NCBI GenBank assembly: GCA_015178975.1
Contig: WHVD01000001.1
Span: forward strand, 1,426,001-1,490,000
Direction: 5' to 3'
From: Hysterangium stoloniferum
Taxonomy: Eukaryota > Basidiomycota > Agaricomycetes > Hysterangiales > Hysterangiaceae
DNA length: 64,000 nucleotides
Below the pieces are notes generated by a model, which did no database searches, was not told the origin of the DNA, and worked only from the letters and a program-made list of their open reading frames with translations. How positions within the stretch are numbered: the first letter of the stretch is position 1; every line of letters begins with the position of its first letter. Below, in pieces: positions 22,438-32,673 of the stretch. The translations under genes and the position numbers were made by a program.

Positions 22438-24038
22438 CAGTAGGCAACAAAACCCTTACAATGTTTTGTACTTTTTGAAAGACATGGCTATTCCTCCAGA
22501 AATAAATTCTGTAAAATGCCAAAAATATTATGTAATATACTTCAACATCATACCTTCCAGAAATGCATAGCCACAAGGCGCCACATTCTTATTTGGTAAG
22601 TCCACATCACACATAAACCAATAGCTCATTGTAAGGGTTTTGTTGCACATATTTTTAAAGTTCAAAATGGGTCCTAGTCACATGACTTTGTTTATAAAGT
22701 TCAAAAAAGTCATGTGACCACTCTTCCTCAATGTATATAAGATGAAAGCAACCAGTTGGAATCCCACAATCACCCTACTCACAATGAAAAAGCTCTCCTC
22801 CAGCCAAATCCAACATGTTCTTACTCTACTTGACTCTGGCATTTCTGGAGCTCAAATATGTTACCAAACTCATCTCAGCAGTGCCACCATCAGTTGTATT
22901 TGCTCTGAGCATTGCCCTGACTTCCCCAAATGCTCTGGTGGCTGTCCTACAAAGCTTACCACAGCCAATATTGCCTATGCTAGAAGAATAATTTGCATGG
23001 GGAAGGTTGATAATGCCACACAGGCAACCAAGAAACTTATAGACATCATCAACACTCCTATTACTTCACAAACAGTGCATCACCACCTCAAAACCATAGG
23101 CATGAGGGCTGTGGTAAAGAGAAAAAGGCCACTTCTCAAACCACATCATCGGAAATCTCGATTGGAGTTTGCAGAAAGGCATTTGGAATGGACCCTGGAG
23201 GACTGGAAGAGGGTCATATGGTCTGATGAGACTAAGATTAATAGGCTGGGATTAGATGGAAGGAAATATGTGTGGAAAAATATGGGTGAGGGGTTAAATG
23301 ATAGGTTAGTAGAGGGAACAGTCAAGTTTGGAGGAGGAAACCTGATGATGTGGGATACATGGGCTGGGATGGGGTTGGGTTTGCAACCAAAATTGATGGG
23401 AGGATGGATGCTGAGCTTTATGTGGAGATCCTGGATGATGAACTCCAGCAAACCCTTAAATATTACAACAAAACAGTGGCTGACATTGTGTTTCAACAAG
23501 ACAATGACCCCAAACACACCAGCAAAAAGGCCCAGAAATGGTTCACTGACCATGATGTTACAGTCCTCAAGTGGCCTGCACAATCTCCTGACATGAATCC
23601 TATTGAACATCTGTGGAATCATGTCAAAAGAAGCTGGGGGGAGTATGAACAGCCTGCAAATAGTGTTCATGAACTGTGGGAGAGGGTGCAGAAGGTGTGG
23701 GAAGAGATTCCAAAGGAGGAGTGTCAGAAGCTTATTGAGAGTATGCCTAGAAGACTTGCAGCAGTGATTAGAGCAAAGGAAGGCCATACTAAATACTAAT
23801 TTCTTGTAATAATAGTCTCAAAATAGTGTGCAACAAAATCCTTACAATGAGCTATTGGTTTGTGTGTGATGTGGACTTACCAAATAAGAACATGGTGTCT
23901 TGTGGCTGTGCATTTCTGGAAGGTATGATGTTGAAGTATATTACATAATATTTTCAGCAATTTACAGAATTTATTTCTGGAGGAATAGCCATGTCTTTCA
24001 AAAAGTGCAAAACATTGTAAGGGTTTTGTTGCCTACTG
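22438..24038 (+). mobile_element. Tc1/mariner element with long inverted repeats
   Basis: The element is 1601 bp, flanked by TA (22436-22437 and 24039-24040). Duplication copy 1 shows the empty site AAATATAGCTTGTC. The inverted repeats are about 210 bp, starting CAGTAGGCAACAAAACCC. Each contains a 20-bp word twice: GCAACAAAACCCTTACAATG at the outer end and its reverse complement at the inner end (22444-22463 and 22627-22646; 23830-23849 and 24013-24032). It carries a transposase gene with one frameshift. Confidence 0.95.
22742..23799 (+). pseudogene. Tc1-type transposase, one-base frameshift
   Basis: The N-terminal part has paired helix-turn-helix character (SSSQIQHVLTLLDSG..). The catalytic core reads WSDETK, then QQDNDPKHTS, then SPDMNPIEHLW, with 34 residues between the second Asp and the Glu (DD34E, Tc1 type). 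The frame changes at about 23353-23360, in the conserved GGGNLMMWG block. Loss of one G there would explain it, because the rest of the core is open in the next frame. The start could be 22742 or the Met at 22784 (MKKLSSS). Otherwise the gene is nearly complete, so inactivation looks recent. Confidence 0.9.
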
Positions 24039-24144
24039 TAGCTTGTCAAATTTCAAGGGACAAAAGCTTCAGTGGTATTTGTATGTATGGAGATTTGCGA
24101 TTTCCTTCTACCCTCAATTTTCCCGACTCAGGGTCCTAGAACGG

Positions 24145-24536
24145 TGTAAGGCTGTCGGTATCAGCCTCACTCGGTCAACACAGACAGGACTAAGTTTTCT
24201 TTATTTTTACATATCAGTAGGATACAAGGTGAATGTGAGGTTCCCTAGGGAAGAGTGGGGAAAGGGTTTTATGGTCAGAAAGAAGATATCCTATCACTAT
24301 AGGATATGGGGTTTTATATAGCGTCAAGGTGAATGGGGTGGAAGAACAAGGAACCGCATGATCAGGCACAGGGGTGCTACTTAACAATAAAGTGGCAGAT
24401 CAATGAGTGGCTGATGGGAGAGATTGGTGATGATGACCGCATGATAAGGCACAAGGGTGCTACCAAGTGGCAGAACAATGAGTGGTTGATGGGAGAGGTT
24501 GGTGATGACGTATGTGGTAAGGTGGCCAGGCTTACA
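24145..24536 (+). repeat. 392-bp solo LTR
   Basis: Begins TGTAAGGCTG and ends CCAGGCTTACA, with a 5-bp target duplication AACGG (24140-24144 and 24537-24541). Copy 1 of the duplication has the empty site (AGCGGCGCCT near 10750). A TATATAGCG box and internal direct repeats (GATGGGAGAG.TTGGTGATGA twice) are present. Its ends resemble those of the solo LTR at 33495-33748. Confidence 0.9.
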
Positions 24537-24856
24537 AACGGTGCCTAGGGAGTGTAGCAGGTGCAGAGACTGCACAAGTTCGCGGGGGCTAAGCCTGTGT
24601 TGACCACATCTTGCTAGAAATACACCTCCCAAGGTTGTCCTCTGTACCAAATCAGCAACACCTTCACTGTTAGAATATAGGGCTGTGTGAGCATGCACAA
24701 GGTGCCACACCAGCAATTTGCCACCTATTGTTCTTTTAAGTTTGGCTTAACCCTTTGTTGCCATACGTCTATTGTTCTCAAGGCATATATAACTAGTGTA
24801 TATTTCTTGTACTTACGCCATCCGTTTGCCTCCTATGAGACACAGAGGGTCAAACG

Positions 24857-25161
24857 TGTTAGAGTATGATATTACAGCTCTTACATAGTCTATGATGTTC
24901 CCTATATTTTTCTGATATTTGTAGTATTTTTCCCAGCACTGTAGGTGCAGTATTGAGTGAGTTACCTAGTAAGGTAACTGATGTGTAGGTGCTTAGGTAA
25001 GCACCCTGTAGTATACTCCGCTGTGGGTGTGGGAAAGTCTCCTTAGTGTTTACTTTCCTCACACTCACAGGTATGTAGTTATTTCACAGTTGAATACATT
25101 AAGTGTTTACTTTCCTCACACTCACAGGGTGTTTGTCAAGAGTTATTCAACTGTTTCAACA
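24857..25161 (+). repeat. Copia 5' LTR
   Basis: 305 bp, identical in length and, by eye, in sequence to 30029-30333. A 26-bp direct repeat built on AGTGTTTACTTTCCTCACAC occurs twice inside it. Confidence 0.95.
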
Positions 25162-25174
25162 GGTTATGGGCCCC
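25162..25174 (+). promoter_or_regulatory. Copia primer binding site, anticodon-arm type
   Basis: GGTTATGGGCCCC follows the LTR with no gap. Its complement contains CCCATAACC, which resembles the anticodon arm of initiator tRNA-Met (CAU anticodon) rather than a tRNA 3' end. That would imply half-tRNA priming, as known for Drosophila copia. The same word follows the LTR of the decayed Copia at 35988. Confidence 0.6.
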
Positions 25175-25762
25175 GGCTTCTAAACCGGTACATCCAGTTG
25201 TCATCTGCGCAATCCATCACTTTGCACATCTTTTCTGACAACTTCTACTTGTCCAAAACACTCTACATTGGGTTTGGATTTTATTTTGGTTATATCTCCT
25301 TGGATTTTGGCCTGATTTGGTCGCTTTTTGGACTCACATCTCACACCTGTGATTGTGCGCATTTTTCGCCCATTTAGGCGCCCGTATCCATAAAAGGAAA
25401 TATATTCCCACGCTCCAAATCGCTTGTCGTCGCTCAATTTCCCTTTTTTGGGCAACTTCATTTTTATCACCCTTGTGACTCACCCTGTCACACCCTGTCA
25501 CCTCTCTCTCCAGTCACACTCTTCCCTCACACCTCAAGCACTTCACAGTATCATCTGGGTCTGTGCCACGTCATTTTCCCTTTTTAACACGGTCTTTTAG
25601 ATACATTGAACTTGAACTGTTGGCATTGTGCTCTTCAGTGGGCCTTTGTTTTTACCTTCCTTGCAATATCACGGTAACCCTGTTGAGCAAGGCGGTGTTA
25701 CAACTGCGAGTCCAATTACTTAGTTCTTTTTAAGTTAAATTCTTGGTGGATATTGACGTGTC

Positions 25763-28700
25763 ATGGCATCCAGTGATACTTACAAACGTAGTGTCATATT
25801 GGGAGAGAATAATTATGAGGATTGGAGACATGACGTAATTGGTCTTTTGCGTATGGAGAACTGTCTCTCTATTGCCACTGGCAAAGAAAAACAACCTAGT
25901 GAGACTAGTTTACAGTCTGCCTGGTTGGAGCGCTCCAATAAAGCAGCTGGTATCATATGGCGCTCTCTTGGACCTACACAGCGCACCCATGTTGACATTG
26001 ATGATGGTCCTGATGATATGTGGTCTAAAATTGACAAGGCACATAATAAACAACTCCCTGCAGTTCGTTTTAGTGCCTACAATGACCTCTTTAATATTCG
26101 GAAGGAACCTGATGAATCTCTAACTTCATTAATGAGTCGTGTTGACAAGGTTTGTGCACGTGTCCAGAACTTGCGTCCAAAGGGGTACACTCTTGCCATG
26201 CTGGATGATGAGCTTGCTGCTCTCACTTTACTTCGTTCTCTGCCTGAATCTGACTCTGTGTGGACTTCATCTTTAATGATGAATACTGCTATCACATTCT
26301 CTGATGTCAAAACTCACTTTGCATCACAAGAGAGTTTGCAGTCTGCCAGAAGTTTAGAGACGGCGAACAAAATTGTGTCAAAGACTTCCAACACTTCTGG
26401 TAAAGTTCCTTGCACATTCTGCAATGGTTCCACCCACACCCAAGACAATTGTTACGAGTATGCAAATGCACAGAAACAGGCAAAGGCCAAAGTTGAGCAG
26501 AAGAAAAAGGAGTATAAAGAAAGAAAGACTGCTAAGGCTGACAAAGCTAATGCGTCTGACAAGGTATCAGAGGAGAAGAAACCAGAGAGTGCTGGAAATG
26601 CAAGTGTTTCTATCCCTGACTCTACCGATCCATCTTGTGCTCTCCTTGTCAATGCTAGTTCTGACTGGACTGCTGACACAGGTGCTTCTTCGCACATGAC
26701 TCCCCATCGTCATTGGTTTTCAAGTTATACCCCGTTTCAAACACCTATCCAAGTTGCAAATGGACAAATAGTTATGTCTGCAGGGATAGGAGCAGTGCGG
26801 TTTAAGCCTAAAGGGAATGGAAATGTAATAATAGAGTTTGAAAGGGTTCTCCATGTTCCCCATCTCACAAGTAACCTCCTCTCCGTCTTGTATTTGACAA
26901 AGAGAAAGAATTTCCGTGTCTCTATCTTTCATTCCACCATGTCTTTCTATTTGAGAAAGGTCTTGCGTTTCACTGCCACAGTCAATGAACATAACCAGGC
27001 CTATTTGGATGGAATGACGGTACCTATGACGGATTATGCAGGTCTTGTTACAACCTGTCCCTTGGACTCCACACTTTGGCATCGTCGCTTTAATCATCTC
27101 AATCATGCCGATATCCAGAAGCTCCTCAAAGGTGATTTGGTTGGTGGGATAAAGATTGACTCTCACACGTCTCCTGATCCTATTTGTGAACCTTGTTTGG
27201 CTGGAAAACAGAACAGAGTGATTAATAAAATAGCAACAACACGCTATACTAAACCACTTGCACTCATTCACAGTGATGTTCATGGTCCCTTGCCTACACA
27301 AACTGTGGAAGGGTTTCGCTACTGGATCACTTTCATTGATGATGCCTCACGCTATGCTTCGATTGCATTACTCAAAAATAAGAGTGATGCCTTTCAGGCA
27401 TTTAAGCAATATAAGGCTAAAGTGGAGAACTTGCTTGGTCAGAAGATCAAGATATTCAGAGATGACAAGGGTGGAGAATATATGTCTAAGGAGTTTGATA
27501 CCTTCCTTTCCACTGCTGGCATCAGCCGGCAGCATACTGTGCGGAATGAACCACATCAGAATGGGGTTGCTGAACGCTTCAACAGAACATTGGAAGAAGG
27601 GGCTACTTCAATTATGGCTGAATCCCACCTCCCTCCCTCATTCTGGGGACATGCTGTCATTGCCATTACTCATGTGCGCAACTGCTCACCTACCACTGCT
27701 CTTAAGCATTCTGTGCCTTATACTGTTTGGCATAGTAGGAAACCAGAAGTATCACATCTTAGGGTATTTGGCTGTACTGCTTATGTGCATGTACAGAAGG
27801 ATCAACGTATTGGACTTGGCTCTCATACACAGAAATGTGTCTTTATTGGATATCCTCCAGATTATAAGGGTTGGATGTTTTACAATCCCTTGACTAAGAA
27901 GACTATTATCAGTAATAATGCTGTCTTTGATGAGAGAGTCTTACCAGGCTTGTCTAAACCTGCCATACCTTCTACTCCTACTGCTCCTGATGTTCTTCCT
28001 GATACTCCACAATTTATTGATTTGTTTATTCCTGGACCCTCTAGGTCTATTCAGGTGGGAGCCCAGCCTAATCAGATAGGAGCTCCACAGGAACCAAATC
28101 CAGTGGGAGATGGTCAGAATAATGCTTTGCCTCCTGGTCCTAGTTCCAACTCTGATTCTAATTCTGAACATTCTGAACGTTCACCGAGTCCTCCTCCTCA
28201 ACCACGTCGCAATCCACCCAGAAACAGAGTTCCTCCTAAGCGTTTCTGGCAAGTTGACCCTGCTCACATCCACAACTATAGAGAATCTACTCCTGTAGTT
28301 GAGTCCAGTGATGAGGCAGAGGATTCTCCACTACATTCTCCTCCTCCAGTTGAGTCTGAGGAAGAAGCCCTAGCTGCCAGTGAGGGAGATCTTTACATTG
28401 GTGTGGATGAAGCCTTTGAGTTTGCCTACAAGGCCAGTGCTCATGATGATGCACCGAGAACTCTCAAAGAGGCCTTACAAAGTCCTGATGCTGACAAGTG
28501 GTATGACGCTGCATATGCAGAAATGCAATCCCTGCTTGAAAATGGCACTTTTCGCCTTGCTAAACTACCTGAGGGTCGTAAAGCTATTGGCTCTCGTTGG
28601 GTGTTTGTGATCAAGCGTAAGAAGGATGGGTCAATTGACAAGTTCAAAGCTCGTCTTGTTGCAAAAGGCTATGCACAACGACCAGGGTTTGACTTCACTG

Positions 28701-30007
28701 ATACCTTTGCTCACACTGCCAAATGGGCCACTTTGCGTGCTGTCCTAGCATTGGCTGCACTGGAGGACATGGAACTTGAGAGTGTAGATATCTCCTCTGC
28801 ATTCTTGAATGGTGAACTTGAAGAGGAAGTATACTTGCAGCAGCCTGAAGGTTTTCACCAAGGTGCTCGTGATGAGTTCTTACTTCTTCTGAAAGGACTA
28901 TATGGTTTACGCCAGTCACCTCGTATCTGGCACAAGAAGTTGAATGCTGTCCTGCTCAGTTTGGGTTTCAAACAAGTGCTATGCGATCATAGCATTTGGG
29001 TCTTCCAAAAGGGTGATGTCAAAGTCATTATACCAGTATTTGTAGATGACATGACTATTGCATCTAAATCCAAGGAGGCTATCAAAAAGCTCAAAGATGA
29101 TCTAAAGAGCCACTTCAAATTGCATGATCTTGGTCCTACTTCTTACTTGTTAGGTGTTGGCATTGAAAGAGACAGGACAAAGCGTACTATTACTCTATCA
29201 CAGCGTCAATACATCTTGGACATGTTACAGCGTTATGGTCTTGCTGACTGCAATCCCATTGGTACACCTATGATACCTAACTCAAAATTGAGTAAAGACC
29301 AGGCTCCAGTGTCTCCTGAAGAGATTGCATACATGAAGGACATTCCATACATCCATGCTGTTGGTTCTCTTATGTATTTGGCTGTTGCCACTCGTCCAGA
29401 CATTGCCTATACTGTTGGAGTATTAGCCAGATTTAATCACAATCCAGGAAAGGCTCATTGGCTAGCAGTACAACATCTCTTTCGATATCTCAAAGGCACC
29501 CTTGACTTGGGCTTGACCTTTGGCCCTAGTAATGACAGGGAATTGTTTGTGTCTTATTCAGATGCTGACCATGGAGGTGATAAGTCAACTGGAAAATCTA
29601 CTGGTGCATATGTGGTTAAGATGGGTACTGGAGCCATTAGCTGGCAGAGCAAACTCCAGACTATTGTAACTCTCTCTACTACTGAAGCAGAGTATATTGC
29701 AGCAGTGTCAGCTGGTCAGGAAGTGCTATGGTTGCGAAACTTATTTGAGGAATTGGGATATCCTCAAAAGACTGCATCCACTTTGTATCTTGACAACCAA
29801 TCTTCTATTGCAGTTGCCAGAGATCCTGAACATCATGGCCGTATGAAGCATCTGGATTTGAGAACATATTGGTTAAGGCAGGAAGTTGATAGTGGGAAGA
29901 TCAAAGTTGTTCATCTCCCTACTTCAGAGATGCCTGCTGATTTATTGACAAAACCATTGGCTAAGCCAAAGGTAGAATACTTACGAAAACTACTGGGACT
30001 AGCATAG
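25763..30007 (+). CDS. Copia Gag-Pol polyprotein (intact, 1414 residues)
   Basis: Domains in order: Gag; a CCHC knuckle near residue 217 (CTFCNGSTHTQDNC); aspartic protease with DTGASS near residue 305; the integrase zinc region (HRRFNHLNH..CEPCLAG); the integrase core with HSDVHGP near 502, DDKGGEY near 567 and NGVAERFNRT near 600; a Pro/Ser-rich linker; reverse transcriptase with VDISSAFLNG and a FVDDM catalytic box near 1093; and RNase H with SDADHGGD near 1266, STTEAEY near 1305 and LDNQSS near 1343. The order, integrase before reverse transcriptase, defines Copia. The FVDD box replaces the more common YVDD. There are no stops or frameshifts. Confidence 0.97.
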   Translation: MASSDTYKRSVILGENNYEDWRHDVIGLLRMENCLSIATGKEKQPSETSLQSAWLERSNKAAGIIWRSLGPTQRTHVDIDDGPDDMWSKIDKAHNKQLPAVRFSAYNDLFNIRKEPDESLTSLMSRVDKVCARVQNLRPKGYTLAMLDDELAALTLLRSLPESDSVWTSSLMMNTAITFSDVKTHFASQESLQSARSLETANKIVSKTSNTSGKVPCTFCNGSTHTQDNCYEYANAQKQAKAKVEQKKKEYKERKTAKADKANASDKVSEEKKPESAGNASVSIPDSTDPSCALLVNASSDWTADTGASSHMTPHRHWFSSYTPFQTPIQVANGQIVMSAGIGAVRFKPKGNGNVIIEFERVLHVPHLTSNLLSVLYLTKRKNFRVSIFHSTMSFYLRKVLRFTATVNEHNQAYLDGMTVPMTDYAGLVTTCPLDSTLWHRRFNHLNHADIQKLLKGDLVGGIKIDSHTSPDPICEPCLAGKQNRVINKIATTRYTKPLALIHSDVHGPLPTQTVEGFRYWITFIDDASRYASIALLKNKSDAFQAFKQYKAKVENLLGQKIKIFRDDKGGEYMSKEFDTFLSTAGISRQHTVRNEPHQNGVAERFNRTLEEGATSIMAESHLPPSFWGHAVIAITHVRNCSPTTALKHSVPYTVWHSRKPEVSHLRVFGCTAYVHVQKDQRIGLGSHTQKCVFIGYPPDYKGWMFYNPLTKKTIISNNAVFDERVLPGLSKPAIPSTPTAPDVLPDTPQFIDLFIPGPSRSIQVGAQPNQIGAPQEPNPVGDGQNNALPPGPSSNSDSNSEHSERSPSPPPQPRRNPPRNRVPPKRFWQVDPAHIHNYRESTPVVESSDEAEDSPLHSPPPVESEEEALAASEGDLYIGVDEAFEFAYKASAHDDAPRTLKEALQSPDADKWYDAAYAEMQSLLENGTFRLAKLPEGRKAIGSRWVFVIKRKKDGSIDKFKARLVAKGYAQRPGFDFTDTFAHTAKWATLRAVLALAALEDMELESVDISSAFLNGELEEEVYLQQPEGFHQGARDEFLLLLKGLYGLRQSPRIWHKKLNAVLLSLGFKQVLCDHSIWVFQKGDVKVIIPVFVDDMTIASKSKEAIKKLKDDLKSHFKLHDLGPTSYLLGVGIERDRTKRTITLSQRQYILDMLQRYGLADCNPIGTPMIPNSKLSKDQAPVSPEEIAYMKDIPYIHAVGSLMYLAVATRPDIAYTVGVLARFNHNPGKAHWLAVQHLFRYLKGTLDLGLTFGPSNDRELFVSYSDADHGGDKSTGKSTGAYVVKMGTGAISWQSKLQTIVTLSTTEAEYIAAVSAGQEVLWLRNLFEELGYPQKTASTLYLDNQSSIAVARDPEHHGRMKHLDLRTYWLRQEVDSGKIKVVHLPTSEMPADLLTKPLAKPKVEYLRKLLGLA

Positions 30008-30028
30008 AGCTGTCTCATCAGGTGGGAG

Positions 30029-30333
30029 TGTTAGAGTATGATATTACAGCTCTTACATAGTCTATGATGTTCCCTATATTTTTCTGATATTTGTAGTATT
30101 TTTCCCAGCACTGTAGGTGCAGTATTGAGTGAGTTACCTAGTAAGGTAACTGATGTGTAGGTGCTTAGGTAAGCACCCTGTAGTATACTCCGCTGTGGGT
30201 GTGGGAAAGTCTCCTTAGTGTTTACTTTCCTCACACTCACAGGTATGTAGTTATTTCACAGTTGAATACATTAAGTGTTTACTTTCCTCACACTCACAGG
30301 GTGTTTGTCAAGAGTTATTCAACTGTTTCAACA
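30029..30333 (+). repeat. Copia 3' LTR
   Basis: Matches the 5' LTR over its whole 305 bp by eye. It follows a GGTGGGAG polypurine tract and ends at the AAACG target duplicate. Confidence 0.95.
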
Positions 30334-30398
30334 AAACGGAAATGATATTCATCACTGCTTGAGATTCACGAGCTTTAAGATTTTATCCCAACATTCAC

Positions 30399-31241
30399 AG
30401 CAAGAGAAGCCGTCTCGTGTTGATGCCTCGGTAACGCTTTTGTCACATCTTGAGAGCCTGTCCCGCCATCTTGATTTTCTTCCTCCATTATTATGATACA
30501 TTGCGTTCTGCTTGTGCGCCTATGTACTCTACATATACCACCAAATTACTGTCAAATTTGAAACTACTGATCCATTTCTCTTACTCGTACAAAGCACCAG
30601 GTTACGTGTGCCTGAAGGGTCCTTTAAATGAAGTCACGGGTATGCTCAGATGGTGGCACGGATGAGCCGTTAGTGGCAAGGAGATGAAAGTCAATGAGAC
30701 ACCTTGAATAATGTATACCTAGCTAAATGTGTTGTATTGTGGACTCTCAGGGAGTGGCCCCTTTTCCTAAATATACTATATTCAGACCTGACCATAAGAG
30801 AAGGTCTCATGGCCCACACCAGGTATAGTCAGAAGGTCCCGCGCCTCTGCTGTCGACCATCACTCTGCTCCTGCTGAGATCAGTATTCTATAGAAACATT
30901 TCAATCGCATAGATGGTGATTGTCCGATACTTGCATGAGGTTTCAGCGCATTCAGTAGGCGAATGGCAACGAACTTCTGGTGTATCTAGGTGGCGGTCAG
31001 GATCAACCGAAAGCATTGCGTACTATATTCTCATCTACCCAAAACCTAGCTAAGCAATGTCGTGGCCGAATGTGAAGTAATGATTGCCTGCGATCCTTGC
31101 ATACCGAGGGTTATTCAGCTCACGGATCTAGAACCTAACACACCCTCCTGACGAGTTATGCAGCGTTTATTAGTTTGGGCACCTGGCTGCAAGTATGTGT
31201 GCACAGATAGAAGGCTCATTTTTTCTTGGCATTCAGAGTAG
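30399..31241. other. Stretch with no supported gene
   Basis: Only short frames occur. It probably includes the 3' flank of the kinase-like gene on the minus strand and intergenic sequence. No repeats with clear borders were seen. Confidence 0.5.
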
Positions 31242-32159
31242 TTATATGACTCGAGCATCGAGTGCTTCCTCCAAATGGCGAGAAAATTCGGATTCGTACT
31301 CTTCCGCAAAGAAGCATAGGTTCTCTGTCCAGAGAAGGCGGTCCGAGTAGCGCTTGAAGCCAAGATTGTGGACCTTAGGGAAATCTTCCCCCCATGAGTC
31401 GCGAGCAGCCTTTTTACTCATCCATAGTGCATCTGCAAATTCAGGTTTATAGGAAGCAAACTCCCAGTCTATGACTGCGGCGATAGTCTCGCCTTGCATG
31501 AGTATGTTTTTAAGGGCCATGTCGTTGTGTCGGACCACCATTCGGAAATCCTGAAAATCGTCCAGAGAACAAAGTGGTCCTACTCGCTTGGCAAGAGAGT
31601 CCGGTAAAGCGGCCAATAGCGCTTGTAGCTTTAATAAACGTGGCTGCATAAAATGTTTGACAGTTACGTCAGGGGGAACTAGCAACGAACGGACGCCTTT
31701 GATAAAGTCCGCATATTGCTGTTGAACAGAGGGAATTTTGCATTGTTCCTCAGTCAAAGCCTGCCCATCGACGAACTGAGTGACGATATAGTGGTGATGT
31801 GTTGAAGGGACTGTGCCGTGATAGCCAATTGGCTGCACCGGAACCACGCCCTGAAGTGACTGCATGATCTTCGAGATCGTATCGGAAGACTGGCGATAAC
31901 CGTCATAGAGCTTGAAGATTCGGACAATCCATGTCTTCGAAACCTGGATCACAGCTTGACATCCATGCTCTTGGCCTTCACGCAGAACGACTATGTCATC
32001 ATCCGAAGAGACGGAAATATTGCAGTGGCTCAGTACATATGGAAGACAATCCTGTGCTGACGCATCTGACAGAGGTTGCTTTACGTCATCTGTCAAAGTC
32101 AGTAGTGGGTAGGCTAGACAGAGTTTCGGCATACCATAGTGAGACGGCAGTAGACACAT
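31242..32159 (-). CDS. Aminoglycoside-phosphotransferase-like (APH) kinase family protein
   Basis: Single-exon frame of 305 residues. It has the APH/protein-kinase-like fold marks: a catalytic loop VRHNDMALKNIL (Asp213, Asn218) and a metal-binding IAAVIDWEFASY (Asp231), followed by EFADALW. The N-terminal lobe (residues about 48-130) shows the ATP-site region with RIFKLYDGY and HHYIVTQFVDG. This family is strongly expanded in mushroom-forming fungi, where it acts on unknown small molecules; antibiotic resistance is not implied. Met10 (32132) is an alternative start, since the first nine residues add nothing recognisable. The gene stands alone between transposons. Confidence 0.85.
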   Translation of the reverse strand: MCLLPSHYGMPKLCLAYPLLTLTDDVKQPLSDASAQDCLPYVLSHCNISVSSDDDIVVLREGQEHGCQAVIQVSKTWIVRIFKLYDGYRQSSDTISKIMQSLQGVVPVQPIGYHGTVPSTHHHYIVTQFVDGQALTEEQCKIPSVQQQYADFIKGVRSLLVPPDVTVKHFMQPRLLKLQALLAALPDSLAKRVGPLCSLDDFQDFRMVVRHNDMALKNILMQGETIAAVIDWEFASYKPEFADALWMSKKAARDSWGEDFPKVHNLGFKRYSDRLLWTENLCFFAEEYESEFSRHLEEALDARVI

Positions 32160-32572
32160 TGTGGCTTATAGTGGGGAGGTGCAAGTTACTGAGGGAGGAG
32201 GTCAACAATATTCTCAAAGCACACGCCAAACCCCAGCTCGCGTATTAAGGCAGACAATACGAGGATCAGGCATGTAACACGGGCGCTAACCTTAAGTGTA
32301 CAACGGTCTGAAAACCAATTTTTCGTTTTTTATGCGGGGAAACCTTCCATGTGTGAAAAGAATGTGGAAAGCTCTAAGTGACGAAACAGCTAATGTTCTG
32401 GTATCGAAGTTGTTGTGAACAAAGGCTTACGCATGCTCTAAGACATAATAGAGTCGGAAAATGCCAGATAAAGAACAATGGGATTTACGGAGGCAAACGG
32501 GAGGTATGTGATTTACGGTTATTTTCCTTTTGTTTGAAAGCCTCGTTTGCTCCATAGACACATGAATACCAC
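32160..32572. other. Upstream region of the kinase-like gene
   Basis: No coding sequence is supported. It should contain the promoter of the minus-strand kinase-like gene, but no motif is distinctive. Confidence 0.4.
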
Positions 32573-32673
32573 AGGAAAGTCACCTAATGGACCCACCATA
32601 CCTTACCTAAGTAGCCACGGACTGACACCCCGGCCGACCCGCCTAACTGGGTATGTCTGACAGTGAGAGACAT

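Larger units (their letters stand above)
18612..24660 (+). repeat. Segmental duplication, copy 2, with nested insertions
   Basis: Collinear with 7020-10862 after removing three insertions: a 206-bp solo LTR (18660-18865), a 1601-bp Tc1 element (22438-24038) and a 392-bp solo LTR (24145-24536). Copy 1 shows the uninterrupted sequence at each site. These insertions therefore postdate the duplication or hit only this copy. Confidence 0.85.
24857..30333 (+). mobile_element. Full-length Copia retrotransposon
   Basis: The element is 5477 bp, bounded by two 305-bp LTRs (24857-25161 and 30029-30333) that look identical by eye. They begin TGTTAGAGTATG and end GTTTCAACA. A perfect 5-bp duplication AAACG flanks it (24852-24856 and 30334-30338). 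A primer site GGTTATGGGCCC follows the 5' LTR directly, and a GGTGGGAG purine tract precedes the 3' LTR. One uninterrupted 1414-residue Gag-Pol frame lies inside. Identical LTRs and an intact frame suggest a recent, possibly still active, insertion. Confidence 0.97.
24668..30393 (+). repeat. Solo LTR interrupted by the full-length Copia element
   Basis: The outer sequence (24668-24856 plus 30339-30393, 244 bp) begins TGTTAGAATATAGGG and ends ATCCCAACA. It is flanked by TTCAC on both sides (24663-24667 and 30394-30398). Its 3' part holds a short CCGTTTG..CAAACGG inverted pair like the one in the gag-only Copia LTR, so the two may be related. The full-length Copia element sits inside it, with its own AAACG duplication. 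Confidence 0.85.

Noticed and set aside
23146..23787. 213-codon minus-strand frame
   Set aside because: It is antisense to the Tc1 transposase, which is supported by catalytic motifs on the plus strand.
24859..25068. Minus-strand 69-codon frame in the Copia LTR, repeated at 30031
   Set aside because: It is an accidental frame in both LTR copies; its repetition only reflects that the LTRs match.
26720..27301. 193-codon minus-strand frame
   Set aside because: It lies antisense inside the intact Copia polyprotein.
31242..32159. Antibiotic-resistance gene
   Set aside because: The APH-like fold is widespread and expanded in fungi with unknown small-molecule substrates; resistance cannot be inferred.
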